Shown piece after piece: positions 1-6,253 of a stretch of 11,994 nt of DNA. The stretch is from ZC4RG30 sp964456255 (GTDB lineage Bacteria > Pseudomonadota > Gammaproteobacteria > Steroidobacterales > Steroidobacteraceae). The notes beneath the pieces were generated by a model. That model was not told the DNA's origin. It did no database searches and saw only the letters and a list, made by a program, of their open reading frames with translations. Position 1 is the first letter of the stretch. Each line of letters starts with the position of its first letter. The DNA lies in NCBI GenBank assembly GCA_964456255.1, contig CAYWDZ010000083.1, positions 1 to 11,994 of the forward strand, in the 5' to 3' direction. Position numbers and translations under genes: made by a program.

Positions 1-659
1 CGCTGGCCGACAGCCTGAAGGATGCCGAGGAAGTGGTGCGGGTGCAGAAAGAGACGGGCCGCATCGCCATGTGCGGCCACACGCGCCGCTTCAACCCCAG
101 CCACCAGTGGATCAGGAAGAAGATCGTGGCCGGCGAGCTCAAGGTGCTGCAGATGGACGTGCAGACCTACTTCTTCCGGCGCACCAACATGAATGCGCTG
201 GGCAAGCCGCGCAGCTGGACTGACCATCTGTTGTGGCACCACGCCGCGCACACGGTCGACCTGTTCCAGTACCAGACGGGCGAGGAGGCCGCGGTGGCGC
301 GGGGTGTGCAGGGTCCCATGCACCCGGACCTCAAGATCGCGATGGACATGAGCATCCAGATGCGCACGCCCAAGGGCGCCGTGTGCACGTTGTCACTGTC
401 CTTCAACAATGACGGCCCGCTGGGCACGTTCTTCCGCTACATCTGCGACAACGGCACATATATCTGCCGCTACGACGACCTGTTCAACGGCAAGAACGAA
501 CAGATCGATGTGTCGCAGGTGGATGTCTCGATGAATGGCATCGAGCTGCAGGACCGCGAATTCTTCGCCGCCATCAGGGAAGGCCGCGAACCCAATGCCA
601 GCGTGGCGCAGGTGCTGCCCTGCTACCGCACGCTGGACCGCATCGAGAAGTCCTTCTAG
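1..659 (+). CDS. ligC: 4-carboxy-2-hydroxymuconate-6-semialdehyde dehydrogenase LigC (partial, 5' end missing)
   Basis: This is the C-terminal 218 residues of a Gfo/Idh/MocA-family NAD(P)-dependent dehydrogenase; the reading frame is open from base 3 and the start lies outside the window. From memory of Sphingobium LigC (about 315 aa), roughly the first 100 residues, holding most of the Rossmann fold, are missing. The match to LigC is very close along the visible part: CGHTRRFNPSH, QMDVQTYFFRR, SWTDHLLWHHAAHTVDLF, FRYICDNGTY and SMNGIELQDREF. LigC oxidises the ring-cleavage product of protocatechuate 4,5-dioxygenase to 2-pyrone-4,6-dicarboxylate in the cytoplasm. The neighbours ligJ and ligK act later in the same route, which supports the call over a generic sugar dehydrogenase. 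Its stop shares a CTAG tetranucleotide with the stop of the convergent aldo-keto reductase gene. Confidence 0.93.
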   Translation, partial: LADSLKDAEEVVRVQKETGRIAMCGHTRRFNPSHQWIRKKIVAGELKVLQMDVQTYFFRRTNMNALGKPRSWTDHLLWHHAAHTVDLFQYQTGEEAAVARGVQGPMHPDLKIAMDMSIQMRTPKGAVCTLSLSFNNDGPLGTFFRYICDNGTYICRYDDLFNGKNEQIDVSQVDVSMNGIELQDREFFAAIREGREPNASVAQVLPCYRTLDRIEKSF

Positions 660-1645
660 CGATCCAGGATGGCCATCATCGCGGGCGGATGGCGCTCGCC
701 CGCGACCTGGGCGGCCAGTCCATCGATCATGGCCAGCTGCGTCGCGGACAGCTGCAGCTGCGCGGCACCCAGATTGTCCTGCAGGTGAGCGCGCGTCTTC
801 ATTCCCGGAATGGTGACCACGCGCGGCGAGCGCGAGAGTACCCACGCCAGCGCGACCTGGGCCGCGCTCGCGCCATGCGCAGCGGCGATCTTCTGGATGG
901 CAGCCACCAGTTCCGCATTGCGGGCCGCGGCCTCGGGCTGGAAGCGCGGATGCGTGCGGCGCGCATCCCCTGGCGGCAGGTCGGTCGCGCTGTGGAAGTT
1001 CTTCGCCAGGAATCCACGCCCGAGCGGGCTGTAGGAGACAAACGTCACGCCCAGCTCTTCGCAGGCAGACAGCACGCCCTGTTCCGGATCGCGCGACCAG
1101 ATCGAATACTCGCTCTGTACCGCAGCGATCGGCAGCACCTGGCAGGCGCGACGCAGGGTCTGTTCGCTGCATTCGGACAGGCCTGCGTGCCGGATCTTGC
1201 CGGCCTGCACGAGTTCGGCCAGCGCGCCGGTGGACTCTTCGATGGGGACCGTGCGGTCGATGCGATGCAGATAGAACAGATCGATGTAATCCGTGCCCAG
1301 ACGCGCGAGGCTGGCATCACAGGAAGCCCGAATGGTTTCGGGGCGATTGTCCACGGCGGCACCGCCGTCCTGGTTGCGGGCCAGGCCGCACTTCGTGGCG
1401 ATGAAGACCTGGGTGCGAACCGGTGCAAGAGTGTGGCCGACAAACTTCTCGTTCTCGCCCACCTGGTAGCTGGCCGCGGTGTCGAAGTGATCCACGCCGG
1501 CCTCCACCGCTGCCAGCAGGGTGGCATGGGCCTCTTCGTCATTGCGCGTTCCATACCAGCCCACCAGGCCCATGCACCCGAACCCGATGGCGGAAATGGA
1601 CGTGCTGCTGCGGCCCATGGGCCGGCGGAGAAGGGGGTTGTTCAT
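656..1645 (-). CDS. Aldo-keto reductase (NADPH-dependent, YakC/AKR13-like)
   Basis: A 329-residue cytosolic TIM-barrel aldo-keto reductase of normal length. The catalytic tetrad is visible as D55 and Y60 (FDTAASY), K85 (ATKCG) and H127 (YLHRID). Other family marks are GFGCMG near residue 21, LGTDYIDLFYLHR at 116-128, QSEYS at 177-181 and a C-terminal cofactor region, IPGMKT, at 279-284. The usual glycine after the catalytic tyrosine (DTA..YG) is replaced by Q61. The family reduces aldehydes and ketones; the substrate cannot be read from the sequence. It sits antisense between ligC and ligJ, so an aromatic aldehyde or detoxification role is possible but is inference only. The ATG at 1645 has no convincing ribosome binding site upstream. 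Its start faces ligJ across a 53-base spacer. Confidence 0.88.
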   Translation of the reverse strand: MNNPLLRRPMGRSSTSISAIGFGCMGLVGWYGTRNDEEAHATLLAAVEAGVDHFDTAASYQVGENEKFVGHTLAPVRTQVFIATKCGLARNQDGGAAVDNRPETIRASCDASLARLGTDYIDLFYLHRIDRTVPIEESTGALAELVQAGKIRHAGLSECSEQTLRRACQVLPIAAVQSEYSIWSRDPEQGVLSACEELGVTFVSYSPLGRGFLAKNFHSATDLPPGDARRTHPRFQPEAAARNAELVAAIQKIAAAHGASAAQVALAWVLSRSPRVVTIPGMKTRAHLQDNLGAAQLQLSATQLAMIDGLAAQVAGERHPPAMMAILDR

Positions 1646-1664
1646 GGTGGAGAAAATGTATCAT
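1638..1664 (+). promoter_or_regulatory. Weak candidate promoter for ligJ
   Basis: TATCAT at 1659-1664 matches five of six bases of the sigma-70 -10 box. A poor -35 candidate, TTGTTC, lies at 1638-1643 with a short 15-base spacer. A start about seven bases downstream would leave a leader of roughly 28 bases before the ligJ ATG. The -35 overlaps the start codon of the antisense aldo-keto reductase gene. This is a sequence-match guess; an activator-dependent promoter would fit the weak -35 box. Confidence 0.25.
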
Positions 1665-1698
1665 GCGCGGTGGAACCCGACGGACAAGGCGCCTGAGC

Positions 1699-2715
1699 AT
1701 GATCATCGACTGTCACGGACACTACACCACCGCGCCACAGGCTCTGACCGACTTCCGCGATGCCCAGCAGGCAGCACTGAAAGACCCCGCGCAGACACCG
1801 TCGCGCGCCTCGTTGAAGATCAGCGATGACCAGATCCGGGACAGTCTGGAAAAGGCACAGCTCAAGCTGCAGCGCGAGCGCGGCTCGGACCTGACCGTCT
1901 TCTCGCCGCGCGCCTCGACGATGGCGCACCACATCGGCACGGAGGCCACGAGCCTCGAGTGGTCCCAGATCAGCAATGACCTCATCGAGCGGGTGGTGGG
2001 GCTCTATCCGCAGAATTTCGTCGGCGTGTGCATGCTGCCCCAATCACCCGGGGCACCGCTGGCCGGCAGCGTGAAGGAACTGGAGCGCTGCGCGCAGATG
2101 GGATTCATTGGCGCCAACCTGAATCCCGACCCTTCGGGCGGCCACTGGACTGCGCCGCCGCTGACCGACAAGTACTGGTACCCGATCTACGAGAAGCTGG
2201 TGGAGCTGGACATGCCCGCCATGGTGCATGTGAGCTCCTCGTGCAATCCGGTCTTCCATGCCACAGGTGCGCACTACATCAATGCCGACACCACCGCGTT
2301 CATGCAGCTGATCCAGGGGGATCTGTTCAAGGATTTTCCGACCCTGCGGCTGATCATCCCGCACGGCGGCGGGGCTGTGCCATACCACTGGGGTCGCTAC
2401 CGGGGTCTGGCGCAGGACATGAAGCGCCCGCCGCTGGACGCTCATTTGATGCGCAACGTGTTCTTCGATACGTGTGTCTACCACCAGCCGGGCATCGACC
2501 TGCTGCTGAAGGTGATCCCGGTCGAGAACATCCTGTTCGGCTCGGAGATGGTCGGCGCGGTGCGGGGCGTGGATCCGACCACAGGCTTCAACTACGACGA
2601 CACCAGGCGCTATATCGATGCCTCGGCGCTTTCTGCCGCAGACAAGCAGCGCATCTTCGAGGACAACGCCTACCGCGTGTATCCGCGACTCAAGGCCCGC
2701 CTGCAAGCTGCCTGA
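1699..2715 (+). CDS. ligJ: 4-oxalomesaconate hydratase LigJ
   Basis: A 338-residue cytosolic amidohydrolase-superfamily enzyme that hydrates 4-oxalomesaconate to 4-carboxy-4-hydroxy-2-oxoadipate in the protocatechuate 4,5-cleavage (and gallate) route. Zinc ligands expected for LigJ are visible: H6 and H8 (DCHGHY), H177 (MVHVSS) and E283 (GSEMVG). Other close matches to Sphingobium LigJ are SPRAS at 69-73, NLNPDPSGGHW at 140-150, H222 in IPHGGGAVPYHWGR, and FFDTCVYHQPG at 255-265. The frame is open far upstream, but the family begins at MIIDCHGHY, so the ATG at 1699 is chosen. A modest AAGG lies about nine bases before it. The product of this enzyme is the substrate of LigK, encoded about 2 kb downstream on the other strand. 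Confidence 0.95.
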   Translation: MIIDCHGHYTTAPQALTDFRDAQQAALKDPAQTPSRASLKISDDQIRDSLEKAQLKLQRERGSDLTVFSPRASTMAHHIGTEATSLEWSQISNDLIERVVGLYPQNFVGVCMLPQSPGAPLAGSVKELERCAQMGFIGANLNPDPSGGHWTAPPLTDKYWYPIYEKLVELDMPAMVHVSSSCNPVFHATGAHYINADTTAFMQLIQGDLFKDFPTLRLIIPHGGGAVPYHWGRYRGLAQDMKRPPLDAHLMRNVFFDTCVYHQPGIDLLLKVIPVENILFGSEMVGAVRGVDPTTGFNYDDTRRYIDASALSAADKQRIFEDNAYRVYPRLKARLQAA

Positions 2716-2733
2716 AGCCCCGCCTTTGGGCAT

Positions 2734-2762
2734 TTGAAGCAAGGGCCAGCGCGGTTTATGCT
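2734..2762 (+). promoter_or_regulatory. Candidate sigma-70 promoter for the EthD-like gene pair
   Basis: TTGAAG at 2734-2739 and TATGCT at 2757-2762 each match four of six consensus bases and are separated by exactly 17 bases. They lie in the 116-base gap between ligJ and the first EthD-like gene. This would give the gene pair its own start, with a leader of roughly 60 bases, separate from ligJ read-through. Prediction from sequence only. Confidence 0.33.
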
Positions 2763-2831
2763 CCGGGGCACAAAGTCACGACTGATGCCGCCTGCTTCTC
2801 AACGCGGAGTGACTTGATGAAGGGGGAAAAT

Positions 2832-3623
2832 ATGGCTCGAATCCTGACTAGGCGTACGCTTCTGGCAGGCGCTGGCTATGCCGCCGGCTATGGCGCGCTG
2901 GCGTCCAAGATACTTTCGTTGGCCGAAGCCGCCGATGCACAGCCGGCAGCTGCCGCACCCCAGCTGGTGCTGAACATGATCTTTCCGAGCGTCGCGAAGG
3001 CGAAGATCGACGAGAAGAAGTACATCAAGAATCACATGCCGCTGCTGCGCAAGGTCTATGGCGACAGTGTTTCCAGGATCGAATTCCGCACGCTGGTGGG
3101 ACCGCCGGCGGGTGTGTCGGCTGCCTCGGTGCTGGCATCCGCGCATCTGTGGATCAAGGATGTCCCGGCGTTCAGTCAGGCGCTGGCCAACAACAACCAG
3201 GCCATCAACCTTGACCTGGACGGCATCGCCAAGGGGCCACGCATCGTGCAGGTGGACAGGGTGGTCACGGCGATGGGAGATGACATTTCCGAAGTCGCCG
3301 CCGGTACCCAGTTGCTGACCGTCTTCCTTCCAGTGAAGGACGGGCAGACCCTGGACGAGAACTATCTGGTCAAGACCCACATACCGAATCTCTATGCCTA
3401 CTATGGCCAGAACGTCGTGCGGCGCCTGACCGCAACCCTGGGCGTCGATCAGGGCAGCAAGGCCACGTACAAGGCGACGGTGACGCTCTACATACGCCAG
3501 CGCAATGCCTACGATGGCGTTGCACGGAATGCATTCAACGAGATGGTCGACGACATCAGGAAATTCACCACCAACAATCTCGTACCGGAGTTCAATGAAC
3601 TCAAGGTGCTGGAAATCGTTTGA
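2832..3623 (+). CDS. Tat-exported protein with two EthD-like domains (paralogue A)
   Basis: A 263-residue protein with a twin-arginine signal peptide: R7-R8 in TRRTLL, a small-residue hydrophobic stretch at about 9-30 and a likely cleavage after ADA at 34-36. Two copies of an EthD-like dimeric alpha+beta barrel domain follow, at about 44-147 and 158-263. The first has the hallmark D-x3-Y-x3-HMPL (H68); the second has D-x2-Y-x3-THIP (H183). Both are followed by a YG motif. EthD-type domains occur in small proteins of ether and polyketide or aromatic metabolism, mostly cytoplasmic and single-domain; a secreted double form is unusual and I know no function for it. Tat export implies folding, and perhaps cofactor loading, before export. 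The ATG at 2832 follows AGGGGG with good spacing; an in-frame ATG at 2817 with its own GGAG is an alternative adding MKGEN. Confidence 0.82.
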   Translation: MARILTRRTLLAGAGYAAGYGALASKILSLAEAADAQPAAAAPQLVLNMIFPSVAKAKIDEKKYIKNHMPLLRKVYGDSVSRIEFRTLVGPPAGVSAASVLASAHLWIKDVPAFSQALANNNQAINLDLDGIAKGPRIVQVDRVVTAMGDDISEVAAGTQLLTVFLPVKDGQTLDENYLVKTHIPNLYAYYGQNVVRRLTATLGVDQGSKATYKATVTLYIRQRNAYDGVARNAFNEMVDDIRKFTTNNLVPEFNELKVLEIV

Positions 3624-3639
3624 CCGACAGGAATCTATC

Positions 3640-3645
3640 AAGGAG
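3640..3645 (+). promoter_or_regulatory. Ribosome binding site deciding the start of paralogue B
   Basis: AAGGAG sits 3 bases before the ATG at 3649 and 6 bases before the ATG at 3652. The second spacing is the more normal one, so 3652 is taken as the start. Confidence 0.7.
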
Positions 3646-3651
3646 ACGATG

Positions 3652-4497
3652 ATGAAGACGGGGATTTCCAGACGAGCCGTTCTGGGCGGCATCGGTCAAT
3701 CGGCCGCCCTCGGGTCGGTGGCAGCAGTGCTGCCGCGCTACCTGCGCGCCGCGGAAGCGGCCGCGGCGAGCCCCGCCATCTGTCTGACGATGCTGTACCC
3801 GTCCGGTGAAGGACTCACATTCGATGCCGACGCCTATCGTGACCGGCACATGGCCGTGCTGAGGAGCGCGTATGGCGAGGGAGTGGACCGCATCGAACTG
3901 CGCGTTCCGCCGCCGGTTCCGCCGCCCGAGCCGCCGGCCCCGGTGGCCGAAGGCCAGACGCCCCCACCCGCACCGCCACCGCCGCCGGCACCGCCACTGC
4001 TGGCTGCGGTCAGCATGTGGATCAGTGATTTCAAGAAATTCGCTGATGGGGCCAATTCGCACGCCAAGCAGGTTGCCGAGAGCATGGCGACGATTACCCG
4101 CAGCGCTCCCATGGCGCAGTTCGACTCGGTGATCGCCACGCTTGGTGCCGACCGCGGCGAAGTGCTGAGCGAAACCCGGTGCCTCGGCTACCTGATCCAG
4201 GCCAAGGACGACGCGAAGTGGGACTCCAACAGCTATGCCAAGAACTATCTGCCCAGATTCTTTGCAGCCTATGGTCCGGAGGCCATCAAGCGCATCGAGG
4301 TGGTTGAAGGCATACAGAGCGCCAATGGCTCCAAGGCCCTGATGCTGGGAGCCGTGAACTTCTACATTGCCGACCAGGAGAAGTTCCTGGAAGTCACGAG
4401 TTCCGAAGGCGTGCAGGCGGTGATTCCGGAGGAAGCCAGGTACTTCGCCAAGGCCCCCCTCATCCGGACCGTCATGCAGGTTTACTCGGTCGGCTGA
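3652..4497 (+). CDS. Tat-exported protein with two EthD-like domains and a proline-rich insertion (paralogue B)
   Basis: A 281-residue tandem paralogue of the preceding gene, 28 bases downstream and probably co-transcribed. The Tat signal shows SRRAVL with R7-R8, a hydrophobic stretch to about 28 and AEA/AAA cleavage candidates at 34-39. The first EthD-like domain (about 42-165) has FD-x3-Y-x3-HM with H66, though the usual P after HM is A68. It is split at residues 86-115 by a low-complexity segment with 19 prolines in 30 residues, where paralogue A has only a short loop. The second domain (about 176-281) keeps the fold pattern (YLIQAKDD, FFAAYG), but the position of the conserved His is Y199 (KNYLPRF). 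The two domains have therefore diverged, and only the first may keep an active site. Function unknown; a periplasmic role beside lig genes is inferred from location. Confidence 0.82.
   Translation: MKTGISRRAVLGGIGQSAALGSVAAVLPRYLRAAEAAAASPAICLTMLYPSGEGLTFDADAYRDRHMAVLRSAYGEGVDRIELRVPPPVPPPEPPAPVAEGQTPPPAPPPPPAPPLLAAVSMWISDFKKFADGANSHAKQVAESMATITRSAPMAQFDSVIATLGADRGEVLSETRCLGYLIQAKDDAKWDSNSYAKNYLPRFFAAYGPEAIKRIEVVEGIQSANGSKALMLGAVNFYIADQEKFLEVTSSEGVQAVIPEEARYFAKAPLIRTVMQVYSVG
3907..3996 (+). repeat. Proline-rich low-complexity segment inside paralogue B
   Basis: CCG/CCC/CCA-rich imperfect triplet repeats encode 19 prolines in 30 residues, with a longest run of five. Valine, alanine, glutamate and a short AEGQT break interrupt the prolines. 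The segment falls in the loop of the first EthD-like domain. Such runs normally stall ribosomes and rely on elongation factor P. The opposite strand reads as a glycine/alanine-rich frame, which is an artefact of this composition. Confidence 0.85.
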
Positions 4498-4507
4498 GCA
4501 CCGACCG
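4487..4507. terminator. Candidate bidirectional hairpin between convergent genes
   Basis: CGGTCGG and CCGACCG form a perfect 7-base stem around a 7-base loop. The left arm lies in the last codons of paralogue B, the loop contains its TGA stop, and the right arm precedes the ligK stop on the other strand. There is no T-run on either side, so it is not a classic intrinsic terminator. It could still block 3' exonuclease or help separate the two converging transcripts. Confidence 0.35.
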
Positions 4508-4518
4508 GGCCAGCCGCT

Positions 4519-5196
4519 TCAGATGTACTTGAGGCCGAGTTCCGCGAGTTTCTCGCGGAACTTGTAGATATCCATGCCGAGTTCGCCCGAGGCCAGGCGC
4601 TGGCGTTTCTGTTCCTCCATGGCCACACGCTTCGCAGCGGCCTCGGCCACCTGCGCGGCATCGCTGCTGCGGACCACGCACACGCCGTCATCATCGGCCA
4701 CGACCACATCACCTGGATGAATGGCCTGGGCTGCGCAGATCACGGGTACGTTGACCGAACCGAGGCTGGCCTTGATGGTGCCCTGTGCGTAGATGCACTT
4801 GCTCCACACCGGGAAATCCATTTCCTTCAGGGTCGCGACATCGCGCACGCCGGCATCGATGATGAGCGCCTGCACACCGCGCGCCTGCAGCGAGGTTGCC
4901 AGCAGGTCGCCGAAGTATCCGTCGCTGCAGGGCGAGGTCGGAGCCACGACCAGGATGTCACCGGGCTGGCAGACTTCAACCGCCACATGAATCATCCAGT
5001 TGTCGCCCGGTGGTGAAGACACGGTAACCGCCGGGCCGGCGATGGATCTTCCCGAATAGATGGGGCGCATGTAGGGCGCAAGCAGGCCGGTGCGCCCCTG
5101 CGCCTCGTGCACCGTGGCTACGCCGTAGCTGGCGAGCTGCCTGGAGATGGCGGCATCCGGTCGGGGAATTTCACGGACGCACACATGCTTGCTCAT
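4519..5196 (-). CDS. ligK: 4-carboxy-4-hydroxy-2-oxoadipate aldolase / oxaloacetate decarboxylase LigK
   Basis: A 225-residue class II pyruvate aldolase of the RraA-like fold (LigK/ProA/GalC). It cleaves 4-carboxy-4-hydroxy-2-oxoadipate to pyruvate and oxaloacetate, the last step of protocatechuate 4,5-cleavage; family members also cleave 4-hydroxy-4-methyl-2-oxoglutarate and decarboxylate oxaloacetate. Visible hallmarks are GVATVHEAQGR at 25-35, PPGDNWMIHVAVE at 62-74, GYFGDLLATSLQARG at 93-107, the metal and substrate pair R118-D119 in IIDAGVRD, and VVADDDGV at 165-172. The C-terminus GLKYI is typical. The frame runs on upstream into the ligW gene, but AAGGAG at 5203-5208 is six bases before the ATG at 5196 (and three before one at 5199), so 5196 is chosen. 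The ligW stop is 11 bases upstream, so the two form an operon. Confidence 0.94.
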   Translation of the reverse strand: MSKHVCVREIPRPDAAISRQLASYGVATVHEAQGRTGLLAPYMRPIYSGRSIAGPAVTVSSPPGDNWMIHVAVEVCQPGDILVVAPTSPCSDGYFGDLLATSLQARGVQALIIDAGVRDVATLKEMDFPVWSKCIYAQGTIKASLGSVNVPVICAAQAIHPGDVVVADDDGVCVVRSSDAAQVAEAAAKRVAMEEQKRQRLASGELGMDIYKFREKLAELGLKYI

Positions 5197-5202
5197 CATG
5201 GT

Positions 5203-5208
5203 CTCCTT
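5203..5208 (-). promoter_or_regulatory. Ribosome binding site of ligK
   Basis: AAGGAG on the minus strand touches the ligW stop codon (5208-5210) and stands 3 and 6 bases before two adjacent ATGs. The layout AAGGAGACNATGATG matches that of paralogue B, on the other strand. It excludes the longer upstream frame as the ligK start. Confidence 0.72.
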
Positions 5209-6251
5209 CAGAACTTCAACTTGAACACGCGCCGGGCATTGCCTTCGAAGAAGGCCTGCTTGTCCGCAGCGGACATCGTCATGTTGTCGCAGATGTCCAC
5301 TTCCGCGGGGACGTACTGGTAGGGGTAGTCCATTGCATACAAGACGCGCTCGACACCCAGCACCTTCTGGCAGAACTCGATCGCCGGCTGCCACGCGACA
5401 CCGCTGTTGGTAACGAACACGTTGTGTCGCATGTAGTGGCTGACCGGGTATTTCAGTTCCTTCATGAACGGATAGCGCTTGGACCGCACCGTGGCGCCGT
5501 GCATGTAATCGATGCGGTACAGCCAGTAGGGCAGGGCTTCGCCGGTGTGGCCGACGATGAACTGCAATTTGGGGAAGCGGTCGAACGCGCCGCTGACAAT
5601 GATGCGCAACATGTGCAGACCGGTTTCGGCCGCAAAGCCGAACACCGCGCCATCGAGGCCGGCTTCGACATACGGCTTCGCCATTGCCGGCGGTGGGCCC
5701 TGCGGGTGCAGGTAGATGGGCACGTTCAGCGCCTCGGCAGCCTCGAGCACGGGCAGGAACTGCGGCTCGTCGAGGAAGTGGCCCATGATGTGCGAATTGA
5801 TCACCACAGCCGTGAATCCGAGCTTGCGCACCGCCCGCTCCATTTCCTTCACGGCATTGACCGGGTCGTGCGGTGCGACCGCGGCCATGCCTGAGTAGCG
5901 CTGGGGGTACTTGCGGCAGGCTTCGGCCAGCTGGTCGTTGGCATCGGCCGCGAGAGCGCTGGCTTCGGCGGGCTCGAATACCTGCACGCCAGGCGCCGTC
6001 AACGCCAGCACCTGGTGGTCGATGCCGGCAGCGTCCATGTCGGCGATGCGGGCCGGACCCAGATCCAGCAGGCGCCGCAGGATGGACTGCGCACGCTCAC
6101 CTGGATGCGAGCCGTAGTAGCTCCACAAGCTGCGGAAACCCGCGTCATCGAAGCTCGGGTCGTTCACGCGCCGCAGAAAGCCGGCAAATATTTCCTTCGT
6201 CAGGAAGGCTTCTTCGGTTGCGATGCGCAGGTAGCCGGGATTCTTTATCAT
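5208..6251 (-). CDS. ligW: 5-carboxyvanillate decarboxylase-like amidohydrolase (LigW family)
   Basis: A 347-residue cytosolic amidohydrolase-2 family decarboxylase. It resembles Sphingomonad LigW, which removes the 5-carboxylate of 5-carboxyvanillate to give vanillate with a Mn ion. The expected metal ligands are present at E13 (IATEEAF), H182 (YLHPQG) and D308 (YAMDYPYQY), each offset by about six from the Novosphingobium LigW numbering I recall. H235 (GHTGEALPYWLYR) matches the active-site His. Also shared are RIADMDAAGID at 68-78, INSHIMG at 151-157 and LVTNSGVAW-like VTNSGVAW at 280-287. The related gamma-resorcylate and orsellinate decarboxylases are alternatives, so substrate is less sure than family. 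It is the first gene of a two-gene operon with ligK, and its start faces an aldehyde dehydrogenase gene across 53 bases. No strong ribosome binding site is visible. Confidence 0.83.
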   Translation of the reverse strand: MIKNPGYLRIATEEAFLTKEIFAGFLRRVNDPSFDDAGFRSLWSYYGSHPGERAQSILRRLLDLGPARIADMDAAGIDHQVLALTAPGVQVFEPAEASALAADANDQLAEACRKYPQRYSGMAAVAPHDPVNAVKEMERAVRKLGFTAVVINSHIMGHFLDEPQFLPVLEAAEALNVPIYLHPQGPPPAMAKPYVEAGLDGAVFGFAAETGLHMLRIIVSGAFDRFPKLQFIVGHTGEALPYWLYRIDYMHGATVRSKRYPFMKELKYPVSHYMRHNVFVTNSGVAWQPAIEFCQKVLGVERVLYAMDYPYQYVPAEVDICDNMTMSAADKQAFFEGNARRVFKLKF

Positions 6252-6253
6252 GC

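Noticed and set aside
393..1172. Minus-strand frame of 259 codons across the ligC 3' end and the reductase
   Set aside because: Overlaps two well-supported genes and shows no family features.
689..1696. Open frame of 335 codons on the plus strand opposite the aldo-keto reductase
   Set aside because: No recognisable domain, and the minus strand carries a complete catalytic tetrad; typical antisense frame in high-GC DNA.
2719..2733. GCCC...GGGC short hairpin after ligJ as a terminator
   Set aside because: Only four base pairs and no T-run; too weak to call.
2044..2742. Minus-strand frame of 232 codons opposite ligJ
   Set aside because: Composition is that of a shadow frame and ligJ on the other strand is unambiguous.
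2028..2831. Upstream extension of the first EthD-like gene into ligJ
   Set aside because: The frame stays open by chance; the Tat signal and the Shine-Dalgarno place the start at 2832 (or 2817).
2799..3692. Minus-strand frame of 297 codons opposite the first EthD-like gene
   Set aside because: Rich in His/Arg/Val with no motif; the plus strand has a Tat signal, ribosome binding sites and a duplicated domain.
3834..4139. Glycine/alanine-rich minus-strand frame that looks like a low-complexity structural protein
   Set aside because: It is the reverse complement of the proline-rich triplet repeats of paralogue B.
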